60,789 nucleotides of DNA from Selenihalanaerobacter shriftii (GTDB lineage: Bacteria; Bacillota; Halanaerobiia; Halobacteroidales; Acetohalobiaceae). A program made the translations under genes and the position numbers. Position 1 is the first letter of the stretch, and each line of letters opens with the position of its first letter. The stretch lies in contig NZ_FUWM01000020.1 in the NCBI RefSeq assembly GCF_900167185.1, positions 1-60,789 on the forward strand. The letters run 5' to 3'. Positions 17,093 to 26,469 of this stretch are shown here, piece after piece. The notes beneath the pieces are model-generated. The model saw nothing but the letters and a program-made list of their open reading frames with translations, was not told where the DNA came from and did not search any database.

Positions 17093-18235
17093 ATGAGTTT
17101 AAAGAATATCAGGATGAAGAAATTACTTCAAGATTTAGACTATTTAATTCCGCTGATAACACTTATTTTAATAGCAATAGGAATATTGATTATTGATAGT
17201 GCTACACATATCGATGGTTCAGTTGGTAATCGATTTATTATGAAGCAATTAATAGCCGCTATATTAGGGGTAATTTTAGTAATAGTAAGTCTAATCTTCG
17301 ATTATAGAGCTTTAAGAAATTATTCTAATCTTATATATATGTTGACTATTCTAATGTTAGTTGGAGTTTTGTTTTTAGGAAAAGAGGTTGCTGGATCTAA
17401 GAGTTGGATTCAATTAGGATCGTTAAGTTTTCAGCCATCGGAATTAGCTAAATTAGGTATGATTATTGCTCTAGCTAACTTTTTAGCAGATCGTAGGCAA
17501 AAGTTAAAAGAATTAAAGCATTTTATATTCTCTTGCTTATATATTGTACCAATTATTATATTAGTTTTACTTCAAAATGATTTAGGAACGACTTTGGTTT
17601 TGTTAGCAATTTTTGCTGGGATTTTTTATATTGCAGGGGCTAATCTTAAATATTATTTTAGTATAGCCGGGACGGTTTGTGCCTTAATTGGAGGAATGTT
17701 AATAGCACATTTTCAATTTGGGGTACCTATTCCATTAAAAGAATACCAATTAATGAGATTAATAATTTTTTGGAATCCAAATTTAGATCCATTAGGTTAT
17801 GGGTATAATATAATTCAATCTAAGATTGCTATTGGTTCTGGAGGTTTATTGGGTAAAGGTTTATTTGATGGAACTCAGAGTCAATTAGGTTTTTTACCTG
17901 AAAAACATACCGATTTTATTTTTTCAGTGTTGGGGGAAGAGTTTGGGTTTATAGGAGTAGCAGTAGTCTTAATCTGTTATTTTATTTTAATTTGGAGAGC
18001 AATTAAGGTAGCTTTAGAGGCTAAAGATGACTTTGGACAATTATTAGTGGTAGGTATTCTGTCTATGTTTATTTTTCATATCTTTGAGAACGTAGGAATG
18101 GTAGTTGGAATTATGCCAATTACTGGGATTCCATTACCATTTATTAGTTATGGAGGAAGTTCATTGTTAACAAATATTCTAGCTATCGGTTTAATCATTA
18201 ATGTTAATATTCGAAAGAAGAAATTAATTTTTTAG
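17093..18235 (+). CDS. rodA: Rod shape-determining peptidoglycan polymerase RodA
   Basis: 380-aa SEDS-family glycosyltransferase with about ten transmembrane segments. It polymerises lipid II and is paired with PBP2. Signatures: AGSKSWIQLGSLSFQPSELAKLGMI, NDLGTTLVLL, and the C-terminal GMVVGIMPITGIPLPFISYGGSSLL. It is separated from the mre-mrdA genes by the min operon and has its own upstream region after the minE terminator, with GTTAGGAGG as ribosome-binding site. Confidence 0.95.
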   Translation: MSLKNIRMKKLLQDLDYLIPLITLILIAIGILIIDSATHIDGSVGNRFIMKQLIAAILGVILVIVSLIFDYRALRNYSNLIYMLTILMLVGVLFLGKEVAGSKSWIQLGSLSFQPSELAKLGMIIALANFLADRRQKLKELKHFIFSCLYIVPIIILVLLQNDLGTTLVLLAIFAGIFYIAGANLKYYFSIAGTVCALIGGMLIAHFQFGVPIPLKEYQLMRLIIFWNPNLDPLGYGYNIIQSKIAIGSGGLLGKGLFDGTQSQLGFLPEKHTDFIFSVLGEEFGFIGVAVVLICYFILIWRAIKVALEAKDDFGQLLVVGILSMFIFHIFENVGMVVGIMPITGIPLPFISYGGSSLLTNILAIGLIINVNIRKKKLIF

Positions 18236-18246
18236 AATATCATATA

Positions 18247-18302
18247 CTTAATTCTACCTTAATATATTTTATAGTAAATATGAATATTAAGGTGGAATTA
18301 AG
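18247..18302 (+). promoter_or_regulatory. Long hairpin that sequesters the ribosome-binding site of the M50 protease
   Basis: Bases 247-265 of this kilobase (18247-18265) are complementary to 18284-18302 over 19 consecutive pairs including one G-T wobble, with a further ATTT/AAAT inner stem. The right arm contains AAGGTGG, the Shine-Dalgarno of the next gene, and ends immediately before its ATG. No T run follows, so it is not a terminator. The likely effect is translational control; this is inferred from the structure. Confidence 0.75.
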
Positions 18303-19172
18303 ATGTACATAATTAAAATTTGGGGAGTTAAGATAAAATTAAATCTATTATTTTTGGTTGTAATTTTGATATTTGGTTATTTTCGGTTATTAGATAAAGC
18401 TTTGATTACATTTGGAGTTGCTTTATTACATGAGATATCTCATGTAATAGTAGCTAAAAACAACAATGTTTCCATAGATGAGATAGAGTTATTACCTTTT
18501 GGAGGAGTAGCTAAGTATGGAGATTTGTTAGAATTAGAGCCATTAGTTGAGATTAAAACTGCTTTAGCAGGACCTATATGTAATCTGTTCTTGGCCATGG
18601 GAATGATAGTTGCTTTAAGATATTCTTTATTTTCTGTTGATTGGAGTCTCTTTTTTATTAGGACTAATTTAATCATTGCTTTCTTTAATTTACTTCCGGC
18701 TTTTCCATTAGATGGAGGTAGAATTTTAAGAGCAGTTAAAACAGAGAAATTAGGATTTAGGCAGGCTACTAAATTATCTATTAAAATCAGTAAGTATTTA
18801 TCTATAGGAGTAGGAATATTAGCTATTATTGGTTTATGGTTAGGATATTTTAATATAATTATATTAATTATTGCTTTTTTTATTTATATTTCTGCTTCTA
18901 AAGAGAATAAAAATAGCATCTTTATATTAATGAGATATCTGGCTCAAAAAGAGGAAAGGTTACAAGCAGAGGAAATTTTAAGAAATGAAGAACTAGTTGT
19001 CATAAAAGATGCTCAAATTAAAAGAATTATAGAAAAATTTAAACCTAAATATTTTCACACTGTTGTGATATTAAATCAAAATCTGGATATTGTTGCTACT
19101 TTGACTGAAGAAGAAATTATTGATGGTATGTTAAATTTTGGCATTAATACTCGAGTTAAGGAATTAATCTAA
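18303..19172 (+). CDS. spoIVFB: Site-2 intramembrane metalloprotease, SpoIVFB-like (M50)
   Basis: 289-aa polytopic zinc protease. The metal site HEISH (LLHEISHVIVAK) and the second motif NLLPAFPLDGGRIL define the M50B family. The C-terminal ~70 aa (VVIKDAQIKRIIEKF... VVILNQNLDIVATLTEEEIIDG) looks like a single CBS-type domain, as in SpoIVFB, which cleaves pro-sigma-K in the mother cell. The order min genes - protease - rplU - prp - rpmA - obg equals the Bacillus spoIVFB locus, though spoIVFA is missing and minE, rodA and rng are inserted. Its start codon sits at the foot of a 19-bp hairpin covering the ribosome-binding site. Confidence 0.85.
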   Translation: MYIIKIWGVKIKLNLLFLVVILIFGYFRLLDKALITFGVALLHEISHVIVAKNNNVSIDEIELLPFGGVAKYGDLLELEPLVEIKTALAGPICNLFLAMGMIVALRYSLFSVDWSLFFIRTNLIIAFFNLLPAFPLDGGRILRAVKTEKLGFRQATKLSIKISKYLSIGVGILAIIGLWLGYFNIIILIIAFFIYISASKENKNSIFILMRYLAQKEERLQAEEILRNEELVVIKDAQIKRIIEKFKPKYFHTVVILNQNLDIVATLTEEEIIDGMLNFGINTRVKELI

Positions 19173-19424
19173 GTAATAGTTAAATAAAGGGATTTTATAG
19201 TTTTATCCAGAATGTAAAAAAGTAGTATTAATTATAAGATAGAATAATAAAAAATTATCATTTATTAAATACTAATTTTATATCATTTAGTAGATGACTA
19301 TTCTGAATTATGAATTGGTATTAGTCTATTATCTTTACGAATTAATAAGGAAAGAATAAGTTAATTACTCCTTGTGAAGTAGTTTAGAATAAATGTTGGA
19401 AATTTAATAGGGAGATGAAAAGTT

Positions 19425-21113
19425 ATGGTTAAGGAAATTTTAGTTGATATTGATCCGCGAGAGACACGAGTAGCAATTTTAGAAGATAAAGAATTAGCTG
19501 AAATATATTTTGAGCGAGATGATGAACAACGAATAGTGGGAAATATCTATAAAGGAAGAGTGGCTGATGTATTACCAGGGATGCAGGCTGCATTTGTTGA
19601 TGTAGGTTTAGATAAGAATGTTTTTTTACATGTAAGTGATGCTTTTTCCTTGGTTGGGAAAAAGAAACAAAATAAAAATCTATCTATTCAAGAAGTAGTG
19701 CAGCCTGGACAAAAAATCATGATTCAAATTACTAAAGAACCTTTGGGCACTAAAGGGGCTAGAGCTACCTGTGATTTGAATTTACCAGGTAGATATTTAG
19801 TCTTAATGTCTACGGTAGATCATGTAGGAGTTTCTCGCCGCATTACTGATAATAAGGAAAGAAATAGATTAAAGAAGATAGCTCATGAATTAAAACCGGA
19901 TGATAAAGGAGTCATTGTTCGAACTGCTGCGGCTAATAAATCTAGGTCTGAATTAAAACATGATTTAAATTTTTTGCTTAGATTATGGGATAAGACTAAT
20001 CATCACTATCACAATAGTCAAGCACCAGCTTTAATTCATAAGGATTTAAATTTAGTTAATAAATTAGTCAGGGATAAATTTACTAATAAGGTAGATCGAA
20101 TGTCAATAGATGATAAAGAGGAATATGAAGATATAAAAGAATTATTAAGTTTTATATCTCCACATTTACAATCTAAAGTAAGATTATATCAAAAGTCCAA
20201 ACCTATATTTGATTACTATGAAATTGAAGGAGCGATTGAGAAGACTTTACAGCGGCAGGTATGGTTAGATTGTGGTGGGTATATTGTTTTTGATCCTACT
20301 GAAGCTTTAACTGCTATTGATATAAATACTGGTAAATATGTGGGAAGTACAAATTTAGCAGATACTGTACTTAAGACTAATATTGAAGCAGCTGAAGAGA
20401 TAGCTAGACAGATTAAGTTAAGGGATCTCGGGGGTATCATTATTATTGATTTTATTGATATGGATAATAGAGAAGATCAGAATCAGGTATTATCTGTATT
20501 AGAAGCAGAATTGAAAAAGGATAAGACTAAAACTACTATCTTAGGTTTAACAGAATTAGGATTAGTTGAAATGACTCGTAAGAAAGAAAAAGAAGGAGTA
20601 GAAGAGTTTCTACAAACATCCTGTCCATATTGTGAAGGTCGAGGGAGAGTTTTATCGGAAGATACAATTGCGTTAAGAGCGATTCGGAAATTACGGCATA
20701 TCTTTGCAGAGTGTGATGAAGAGGCGGTATTATTAAAAGTTCATCCTCGGGTAGCTTCTAGGTTGATAGGTTTAGGAGGCAATAATCTTAAAGAATTAGA
20801 AGAAGAGTTACATAGACATATTTATGTAAAAGGTTCTGAAGAATTACATATAGAAGAGATTGAGATAGTAGATATAAGTAGCAAAGAAAAAATTGCAGAG
20901 TTGGCTTCACCGGTAGAAGTAGGTGAAGAGATAACTCTAGAGATAGAAGAGACTCATGTTACTAACAAACAAGATGGAATTTCAAGGATAGAAGGATTCA
21001 TTATAGATATTATTGAAGGTGGTCATTTAGTCGGTGAAACTGTAAAAGTAGAAATTACTGATGTTTACCGAACTTATGCTAAAGGCGAAGTGATTCGAGC
21101 GATTTGGACTTGA
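19425..21113 (+). CDS. rng: Ribonuclease G/E family endoribonuclease with C-terminal TRAM domain
   Basis: 562-aa Rne/Rng endonuclease acting on single-stranded AU-rich RNA, including rRNA and mRNA processing. The S1 RNA-binding part is near residues 35-125 (GNIYKGRVADVLPGMQAAFVDVG). Catalytic acidic residues lie in TAIDINTG (about 295) and IIDFIDM (about 340). The zinc-link CPYCEGRGRV is near 400. Residues about 493-560 (VGEEITLEIEE ... ISRIEGFIIDIIEGGHLVGETVKVEITDVYR) read as a TRAM domain, an extra RNA-binding module not found in E. coli RNase G. The gene ends with TGA overlapping the -35 of the rplU promoter. Confidence 0.9.
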   Translation: MVKEILVDIDPRETRVAILEDKELAEIYFERDDEQRIVGNIYKGRVADVLPGMQAAFVDVGLDKNVFLHVSDAFSLVGKKKQNKNLSIQEVVQPGQKIMIQITKEPLGTKGARATCDLNLPGRYLVLMSTVDHVGVSRRITDNKERNRLKKIAHELKPDDKGVIVRTAAANKSRSELKHDLNFLLRLWDKTNHHYHNSQAPALIHKDLNLVNKLVRDKFTNKVDRMSIDDKEEYEDIKELLSFISPHLQSKVRLYQKSKPIFDYYEIEGAIEKTLQRQVWLDCGGYIVFDPTEALTAIDINTGKYVGSTNLADTVLKTNIEAAEEIARQIKLRDLGGIIIIDFIDMDNREDQNQVLSVLEAELKKDKTKTTILGLTELGLVEMTRKKEKEGVEEFLQTSCPYCEGRGRVLSEDTIALRAIRKLRHIFAECDEEAVLLKVHPRVASRLIGLGGNNLKELEEELHRHIYVKGSEELHIEEIEIVDISSKEKIAELASPVEVGEEITLEIEETHVTNKQDGISRIEGFIIDIIEGGHLVGETVKVEITDVYRTYAKGEVIRAIWT

Positions 21114-21138
21114 CATTATACGTAAAATATGCTAGAAT
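21110..21138 (+). promoter_or_regulatory. Sigma-A promoter of rplU-prp-rpmA
   Basis: TTGACA (21110-21115), 17-bp spacer, TAGAAT (21133-21138). It overlaps the stop codon of rng and stands ahead of the structured L21 leader. Confidence 0.75.
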
Positions 21139-21144
21139 ATTGAG

Positions 21145-21267
21145 TTGTAAATGGTAAATATGATGGTGTTTTACCAAAACCGCTCGGTACGGGTTTGAAA
21201 AACTTTAGAAGTTTCTTAAAGTTTACCTAGTTATCGGCGAGTCTGAGGTAGAGGAGGTGTCAAAGTA
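21145..21267 (+). ncRNA. Ribosomal protein L21 leader
   Basis: The 5' UTR between the promoter and rplU has the layout of the Firmicute L21 leader: complementary segments around GGTGTTTTACC, ACCGCTCGGTACGGGT and the terminal GGCGAGTCTGAGG before the ribosome-binding site GAGGAGG. In the known motif the L21 protein is thought to bind this RNA and repress its own operon. Assignment is by recognition of these blocks and position; a covariance-model search would settle it. Confidence 0.6.
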
Positions 21268-21579
21268 ATGTACGCAATTATAGAAACAGGTGGTAAGCAA
21301 CATAAAGTAGAAGAAGGACAGATAATCGAAATTGAAAAGTTGGATGCTGACGAAGGTGAGACAGTAGATTTTGAAGTTGTAAAAGCTGTCTCTACTGAAG
21401 ATGGTTTTCAAGTTGGACAGCCTAATGTTGATGGTGCTAAAGTTGCTGGTGAAGTTTTAGATCATGGTAAAGGTGATAAGATTATTGTTTTCAAATATAA
21501 GCCTAAGAATAATTATCGTAAGAAGATGGGACATCGTCAGCCTTATACTAAAGTAAGAATTCAAAAGATAGAAGCGTAG
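21268..21579 (+). CDS. rplU: 50S ribosomal protein L21
   Basis: 103-aa ribosomal protein binding 23S r[23 protein letters not shown] start, [29 protein letters not shown] end are diagnostic. First gene of the conserved rplU-prp-rpmA unit. Confidence 0.98.
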   Translation: MYAIIETGGKQHKVEEGQIIEIEKLDADEGETVDFEVVKAVSTEDGFQVGQPNVDGAKVAGEVLDHGKGDKIIVFKYKPKNNYRKKMGHRQPYTKVRIQKIEA

Positions 21580-21583
21580 AACT

Positions 21584-21919
21584 ATGGTAACAGTAACTAT
21601 TAATAGAAATGACTATGGTGAAATAAATTATTTTTGTTCTAGTGGCCATGCGCATTTTGATGAGTATGGTAGTGATATAGTCTGTGCTGCCGTGTCAGCA
21701 ATTTTACAAACAGCTGTTTTTGGGATAATTGAAAATTTAGGTTTAGAAGATATATTAGTTAAAACTGAAGATGGTTGGTTAATTTGTGATTTAGAAGATT
21801 ATTCTTCTAATGATGATGTAAAGCTTATTCTAGAAGTGATGGTTACTGGACTAATGAAAACAGAAGAATCGTATCCCGATAATCTTAAAGTAGTGGAAGG
21901 GGGTAAAAAAGATGCTTAA
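21584..21919 (+). CDS. prp: Ribosomal-processing cysteine protease Prp
   Basis: 111-aa cysteine protease that removes the N-terminal extension of L27. The catalytic His is in [11 protein letters not shown] and the Cys in [11 protein letters not shown], spaced as in Prp (YsxB). It overlaps the start of rpmA by 8 nt, so translation is likely coupled. Its substrate gene rpmA shows the matching cleavage motif, which makes the assignment strong. Confidence 0.95.
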   Translation: MVTVTINRNDYGEINYFCSSGHAHFDEYGSDIVCAAVSAILQTAVFGIIENLGLEDILVKTEDGWLICDLEDYSSNDDVKLILEVMVTGLMKTEESYPDNLKVVEGGKKDA

Positions 21920-22214
21920 AAAAATGAATCTACAATTATTCTCACAGAAAAAAGGTGTAGGTAGTTCTAAAAACGGTCGAGATAGTATCTCTAAGCGTCT
22001 AGGAGTTAAGAGTCATGACGGACAGCATATTAAAGCTGGAAGCATTATTGTAAGACAGAGAGGAACTAAGTTTAAGCCTGGATTAAATGTAGGTCGAGGT
22101 GGAGATGACACATTATTTGCTAAGTCTGACGGATATGTTACTTTTGAAAGAAAAGGTAAGAAGACACGTCAGGTGAGTGTTTATACTGAAGAGCAGTTAG
22201 AGATGATGGCATAA
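21912..22214 (+). CDS. rpmA: 50S ribosomal protein L27 with cleavable N-terminal extension
   Basis: 100-aa L27. The N terminus [15 protein letters not shown] carries the Firmicute extension; Prp is known to cut after the Phe of the NLQLF motif, exposing the residues that reach the peptidyl transferase centre. The rest ([42 protein letters not shown]) is canonical. ATG 21912 has AGGGGG upstream; ATG 21924 is a second possibility. Confidence 0.98.
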   Translation: MLKKMNLQLFSQKKGVGSSKNGRDSISKRLGVKSHDGQHIKAGSIIVRQRGTKFKPGLNVGRGGDDTLFAKSDGYVTFERKGKKTRQVSVYTEEQLEMMA

Positions 22215-22229
22215 ATATATTAGACTTTT

Positions 22230-22265
22230 AACTCCCAGTAGGTAAATATCTACTGGGAGTTTTTA
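22230..22265 (+). terminator. Intrinsic terminator after rpmA
   Basis: Arms AACTCCCAGTAG and CTACTGGGAGTT with an 8-nt loop, then Ts. Ends the rplU-prp-rpmA transcript. Confidence 0.93.
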
Positions 22266-22361
22266 TAGTTATATATTTATTTCATATAGAATTCTTAATA
22301 GTTGGGTATAATGGTTGGTAGGATATACATAATTTTTAGCAATGTAAGTGAGGTGAAAACG

Positions 22362-23651
22362 GTGTTTATAGATGAAGCGATTATTGAAGTTAAAGGTGGA
22401 AAAGGTGGAAACGGAGCCACTAGTTTTCGTCGTGAAAAATTTGAACCTCAAGGAGGCCCAGATGGGGGTGATGGAGGTTTAGGTGGAGATGTAGTCTTTA
22501 TAGTGGATGAAGGATTAAATACTCTAATGGATTTTCAAGAAACAAAACATTATGATGCTGAAGATGGTGAAAATGGTAAAGGTAAGAATCAGCATGGTCA
22601 AACTGGAGATGATTTAATAATAACTGTACCTCCAGGGACTGTAGTCTATGATGATAAGACTGACGAAATAGTAGCTGACTTAATAGACGAAGGTGAACGA
22701 GTAGTTGTTGCAGAAGGTGGCCGTGGTGGTCGAGGTAATGCTAGATTTAAGTCTTCTACTAGACGAGCACCGAAGTTTTCTGAGAATGGGGAACCTGGTG
22801 AAAAGATGAAGTTAAGATTGGAATTAAAGTTATTAGCTGATGTAGGTCTAGTTGGTTTTCCAAACGTAGGAAAGTCGACTTTAATTTCTAATGTGTCAGC
22901 CGCTAAACCTAAAATCGGTAATTATCATTTTACTACTCTAAAGCCTAACTTAGGAGTAGTTAAGACTGGAGATTATAGTAGTTTTGTAATGGCTGATATT
23001 CCTGGGTTAATTGAAGGAGCACATTCAGGAATTGGATTAGGAGATGAATTTTTACGTCATTTAGAGAGAACTAAAGTGATTGTTCATGTTTTAGATGTTT
23101 CGGGTATAGAAGGAAGAGAACCTTTAGAAGACTTTGAAGTTATTAATGAAGAACTAGAAAGTTTTAGTTCGCAATTACTGGAAAGAGAACAAGTAGTAGT
23201 AGCTAATAAAATGGATTTAACTCCAGCTCAAGATAATTTTGAAGAGATTAAGTCTGAACTGGAAACAAGAGGTTATCAAGTCTTTCCAGTTTCAGCTGTA
23301 ACAGGAGAGGGAGTTAAAGAATTAATTAAGACTGTAGATAAGTTAGTTAAAGAGGCTGATGATATTGTTGATATTGCTCCTGAAAAGGAGGAAGTTGTTA
23401 TTAAAGGTCCGCAACCTACTAATGAAGAAGAGGGCTTCTATATTACTAAGAAGGATGGAATATTTGAAGTTAATGGTGAAGAGATTGAAAGAAGAGTAGC
23501 CATGACTAAATTAAATAATGAAGATGCTGCTTACTATTTAGCAAGAACAATGGAAAAAATGGGGGTAGAAGAAGCTTTAAAAGCTGAAGGAATTCAAGAA
23601 GGTGACACAGTTAGAATCGGTAGCATAGAATTTGAATATTATGAAGAGTAA
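22362..23651 (+). CDS. obg: GTPase ObgE/CgtA
   Basis: 429-aa ribosome-associated GTPase involved in 50S assembly and, in Bacillus, sporulation initiation. The glycine-rich Obg fold is at the N terminus (IIEVKGGKGGNGATSFRREKFEPQGGPDGGDGG). G domain: GFPNVGKSTLI (G1), DIPGLIEGAHSG (G3) and NKMD (G4). A C-terminal OCT domain (EGFYITKKDGIFEVNGEEIERRVAMT) follows. The GTG start at 22362 is chosen because GAGGTG is correctly spaced and the protein then begins at the conserved FIDEA. Confidence 0.96.
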   Translation: MFIDEAIIEVKGGKGGNGATSFRREKFEPQGGPDGGDGGLGGDVVFIVDEGLNTLMDFQETKHYDAEDGENGKGKNQHGQTGDDLIITVPPGTVVYDDKTDEIVADLIDEGERVVVAEGGRGGRGNARFKSSTRRAPKFSENGEPGEKMKLRLELKLLADVGLVGFPNVGKSTLISNVSAAKPKIGNYHFTTLKPNLGVVKTGDYSSFVMADIPGLIEGAHSGIGLGDEFLRHLERTKVIVHVLDVSGIEGREPLEDFEVINEELESFSSQLLEREQVVVANKMDLTPAQDNFEEIKSELETRGYQVFPVSAVTGEGVKELIKTVDKLVKEADDIVDIAPEKEEVVIKGPQPTNEEEGFYITKKDGIFEVNGEEIERRVAMTKLNNEDAAYYLARTMEKMGVEEALKAEGIQEGDTVRIGSIEFEYYEE

Positions 23652-23685
23652 AATTAAAATACAAAAATGAAAGGAGTTGGGCAGG

Positions 23686-23979
23686 ATGTTAACCGGAAAA
23701 CAGAGAAGTTATTTAAGAGGGAAAGGTAATCAGATGAATCCTATAGTACAGATTGGAAAAGATGGTATTAATTCTAATTTAGTAGAACAGACAGATGATG
23801 CTTTAGAAGCTAGAGAATTAATTAAAGTTAGAGCTTTGAATAATTCTCTTTATACAGCACGCGAAGCTGCTGATGAATTAGCTGAGGAGTGTGGAGCAGA
23901 AGTTGTACAGGTAATAGGGAATGTGTTTTTAATTTATCGTCGTAACGATGAAGACCCTATATATAATTTACCAAACTAA
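23686..23979 (+). CDS. yhbY: CRM-domain RNA-binding protein YhbY
   Basis: 97-aa ribosome assembly factor with a CRM fold. LTGKQRSYLRGKGNQMNPIVQIGKDGIN and the C-terminal GAEVVQVIGNVFLIYRRN are characteristic. ATG 23686 fits the AAGGAG better than the upstream TTG at 23677. It lies between obg and proB. Confidence 0.93.
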   Translation: MLTGKQRSYLRGKGNQMNPIVQIGKDGINSNLVEQTDDALEARELIKVRALNNSLYTAREAADELAEECGAEVVQVIGNVFLIYRRNDEDPIYNLPN

Positions 23980-24004
23980 TACTTTATAAGTTGTGGTGAT
24001 GGAA

Positions 24005-25129
24005 ATGTCAATAAAAGAAGAGTTACAAGCAGCAGAAAGAATTGTAATTAAGGTAGGTAGTAGTACGTTGACTCACCCTACTTCTAAATTGAATTTAGGT
24101 CAGATTGAAGTTTTAGTTAGGCAGCTAGCTGATCTTAGAAACCAAGGGAAAGAGTTAATAGTAGTAACTTCTGGAGCGATTAGTGCTGGGAGAGGAAAAA
24201 TAGGTTTAGATGATCCTCCTAGAACTATTCCAGAAAAACAGGCTTTGGCATCAGTGGGTCAAGGTTTATTGATGCAGATCTATGAGAAAATTTTTAGTGA
24301 ATATGGGCAAATCCCATCCCAAATTTTGCTGACCCGTAGTGATATTACTGAACGAAAGAGATATTTGAATGCCCGCAATACTATATTAAAATTACTTGAT
24401 TATGACATTATACCAATAATTAATGAAAATGACACAATAGCAGTAGATGAGATTAAATTTGGGGATAATGATACATTATCAGCTTTAGTTGCTAATTTAG
24501 CAGAGGCTGATTTGTTGGTTATCCTATCTGATGTAGAAGGGATATATACCGGAGACCCTCGTACTGATGAGACAGCAGAGTTAATTCCTGAAGTTAATGA
24601 AATTGATTCAGAATTAGAAGGTTTAGCGCAAGGTGCTGGAACTGATAGAGGGACTGGCGGCATGATTACTAAAATTGAAGCTGCTAAAATTAGTACTAAG
24701 GCTGGTATTCCTATGATAATAGCTAAGGGAAGTCAAGGAGATGTATTACGTAAGATTGTTCAAGGAGAGAATCCCGGGACTGTCTTTACTCCTGTTGAAC
24801 AAAATTTAGCTGCTCGTAAAAAATGGATAGCTTTTAATCTATCAGTCCAAGGCGAACTTATGATAGATGAAGGTGCAGCAGATGCATTATTAAATCACGG
24901 TAAAAGTTTATTAGCGTGTGGGGTTGTAGAAATAGAAGGTGAATTCCAAACCGGTGATGTAGTTGATGTGGTAACTGAAGATAAAGAAAAGATTGCTAAA
25001 GGTATTGTTAATTATTCTATTTCTGAAGTTGAAGCAATAAAAGGATTACAGTCGACAGAAATTGAAGATAAATTAGGATATAAAGATTATGATGAGGTTA
25101 TTCATCGAGATAATTTAGTCTGTATGTAG
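24005..25129 (+). CDS. proB: Glutamate 5-kinase (ProB)
   Basis: First enzyme of proline synthesis, ATP + L-glutamate to glutamyl 5-phosphate. Amino-acid kinase domain with IVIKVGSSTL, VTSGAISAGRGKIGL, NENDTIAVDEIKFGDNDTLSA and GTGGMITKIEAA; the C-terminal ~100 aa is the PUA domain. The start among GTG 23993, ATG 23999 and ATG 24005 is not certain; ATG 24005 follows GGTGATGG. Forms an operon with proA. Proline can also serve as an osmolyte, relevant if the host is halophilic. Confidence 0.95.
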   Translation: MSIKEELQAAERIVIKVGSSTLTHPTSKLNLGQIEVLVRQLADLRNQGKELIVVTSGAISAGRGKIGLDDPPRTIPEKQALASVGQGLLMQIYEKIFSEYGQIPSQILLTRSDITERKRYLNARNTILKLLDYDIIPIINENDTIAVDEIKFGDNDTLSALVANLAEADLLVILSDVEGIYTGDPRTDETAELIPEVNEIDSELEGLAQGAGTDRGTGGMITKIEAAKISTKAGIPMIIAKGSQGDVLRKIVQGENPGTVFTPVEQNLAARKKWIAFNLSVQGELMIDEGAADALLNHGKSLLACGVVEIEGEFQTGDVVDVVTEDKEKIAKGIVNYSISEVEAIKGLQSTEIEDKLGYKDYDEVIHRDNLVCM

Positions 25130-25149
25130 AGAAAGGAGTTTATAAGAAG

Positions 25150-26406
25150 ATGAGTATTAAAGAAGAAGTGGTTAAGAAGGCTAAAGCGGCACATAAAGCA
25201 GCTAGAAAATTAGCAAACTTAAATACTAATCTTAAGAATCAAGCTTTGTTAGCTATGGCTGATGCATTAGAAGAAAATGTAGATAAAATTTTTGCCGCTA
25301 ATAAGAAAGATTTAGAATATGGAAAAGATAAAGGTTTAAGCGAGGCATTGATGGATAGATTATTGTTGACTGAAGAACGAATTAAGAAGATGGCCAACGG
25401 TTTAAGAGCGGTAGAACAGTTCGATGATCCCATTGGAGAAGTATTAGAGATGAAGAAACGACCTAATGAGTTGCAGATTGGTAAAGTACAGGTCCCATTA
25501 GGGGTTATCGGTATGATTTATGAAGCTAGACCTAATGTTACTGTTGATGCTGCCGGTTTATGTCTGAAATCAGGTAATGCCATTTTATTACGCGGTGGCT
25601 CGGAGGCAATTAACTCCAATAAAGCGGTGGCTGAAGTTATTTCTAAAGCTGCTTATGAGAATGGGATTCCTGAAGGTGCTATTCAATTAGTTGAGACTAC
25701 TGATAGAGAGGCTGTTCAGGTCATTTTTGGATTAAACGAATACTTAGATGCTTTAATTCCACGAGGCGGACCTGGACTTATTCAAGCAGTTGTTAATAAT
25801 TCAACAGTACCAGTAATTGAAACTGGAGTTGGTAATTGCCATACTTATATCGATAATGAAGCTGACGTTGTTATGGCAAAAGATATAATAATCAATGCTA
25901 AAACTCAACGCCCTGGCGTTTGTAATGCCATGGAAACTTTATTAGTTCATAAGGATATAGCTGAAGAATTTTTACCAGAAGTGATTAAGAAGTTACAGGA
26001 ATTAGATGTAGAGATTAGAGGCGATGAAATTGTTCAAAAGTTAGGAACTGATATTATTTCTGCTACAGAAGAAGATTGGGAAACAGAATATTTAGATTAT
26101 ATTTTAGCTATTAAAGTAATAGGTAGCTTAGAAGAGGCTGTAGATCATATCCATAAATATAATACTAAACATTCAGAAGCGATTATTACTGAGAATTACC
26201 ATAAAGCTCGTGAATTTTTAAATGTAGTTGATGCTGCTGCTGTTTATGTTAACGCATCTACTAGATTTACTGATGGTGGAGAGTTTGGATTAGGAGCTGA
26301 GATTGGGATAAGTACTCAAAAACTTCATGCTCGGGGTCCTATGGGTATTAATGAATTAACTACTACTAAGTTTGTTATTTATGGAGAAGGTCAGATTAGA
26401 GAATGA
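25150..26406 (+). CDS. proA: Glutamate-5-semialdehyde dehydrogenase (ProA)
   Basis: Second proline enzyme, NADPH-dependent reduction of glutamyl phosphate. 418 aa with conserved GVIGMIYEARPNVTVDAAGLCLKSGNAILLRGG, the catalytic Cys in QRPGVCNAMETLLVH, and ASTRFTDGGEFGLGAEIGISTQKLHARGPMG. It follows proB by 20 nt with AAAGGAG and ends in TGA, 25 nt before a terminator. Confidence 0.96.
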   Translation: MSIKEEVVKKAKAAHKAARKLANLNTNLKNQALLAMADALEENVDKIFAANKKDLEYGKDKGLSEALMDRLLLTEERIKKMANGLRAVEQFDDPIGEVLEMKKRPNELQIGKVQVPLGVIGMIYEARPNVTVDAAGLCLKSGNAILLRGGSEAINSNKAVAEVISKAAYENGIPEGAIQLVETTDREAVQVIFGLNEYLDALIPRGGPGLIQAVVNNSTVPVIETGVGNCHTYIDNEADVVMAKDIIINAKTQRPGVCNAMETLLVHKDIAEEFLPEVIKKLQELDVEIRGDEIVQKLGTDIISATEEDWETEYLDYILAIKVIGSLEEAVDHIHKYNTKHSEAIITENYHKAREFLNVVDAAAVYVNASTRFTDGGEFGLGAEIGISTQKLHARGPMGINELTTTKFVIYGEGQIRE

Positions 26407-26430
26407 TTTTGTAATAAATTAATTTATTAG

Positions 26431-26469
26431 AAAGCAGCCTGAAGCCATGATGGATAAAGGCTGTTTTTT
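26431..26469 (+). terminator. Intrinsic terminator after proA
   Basis: CAGCCT (26435-26440) pairs with AGGCTG (26458-26463), flanked by AAA and a T run. The stem is short but the tail is good. Confidence 0.75.
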
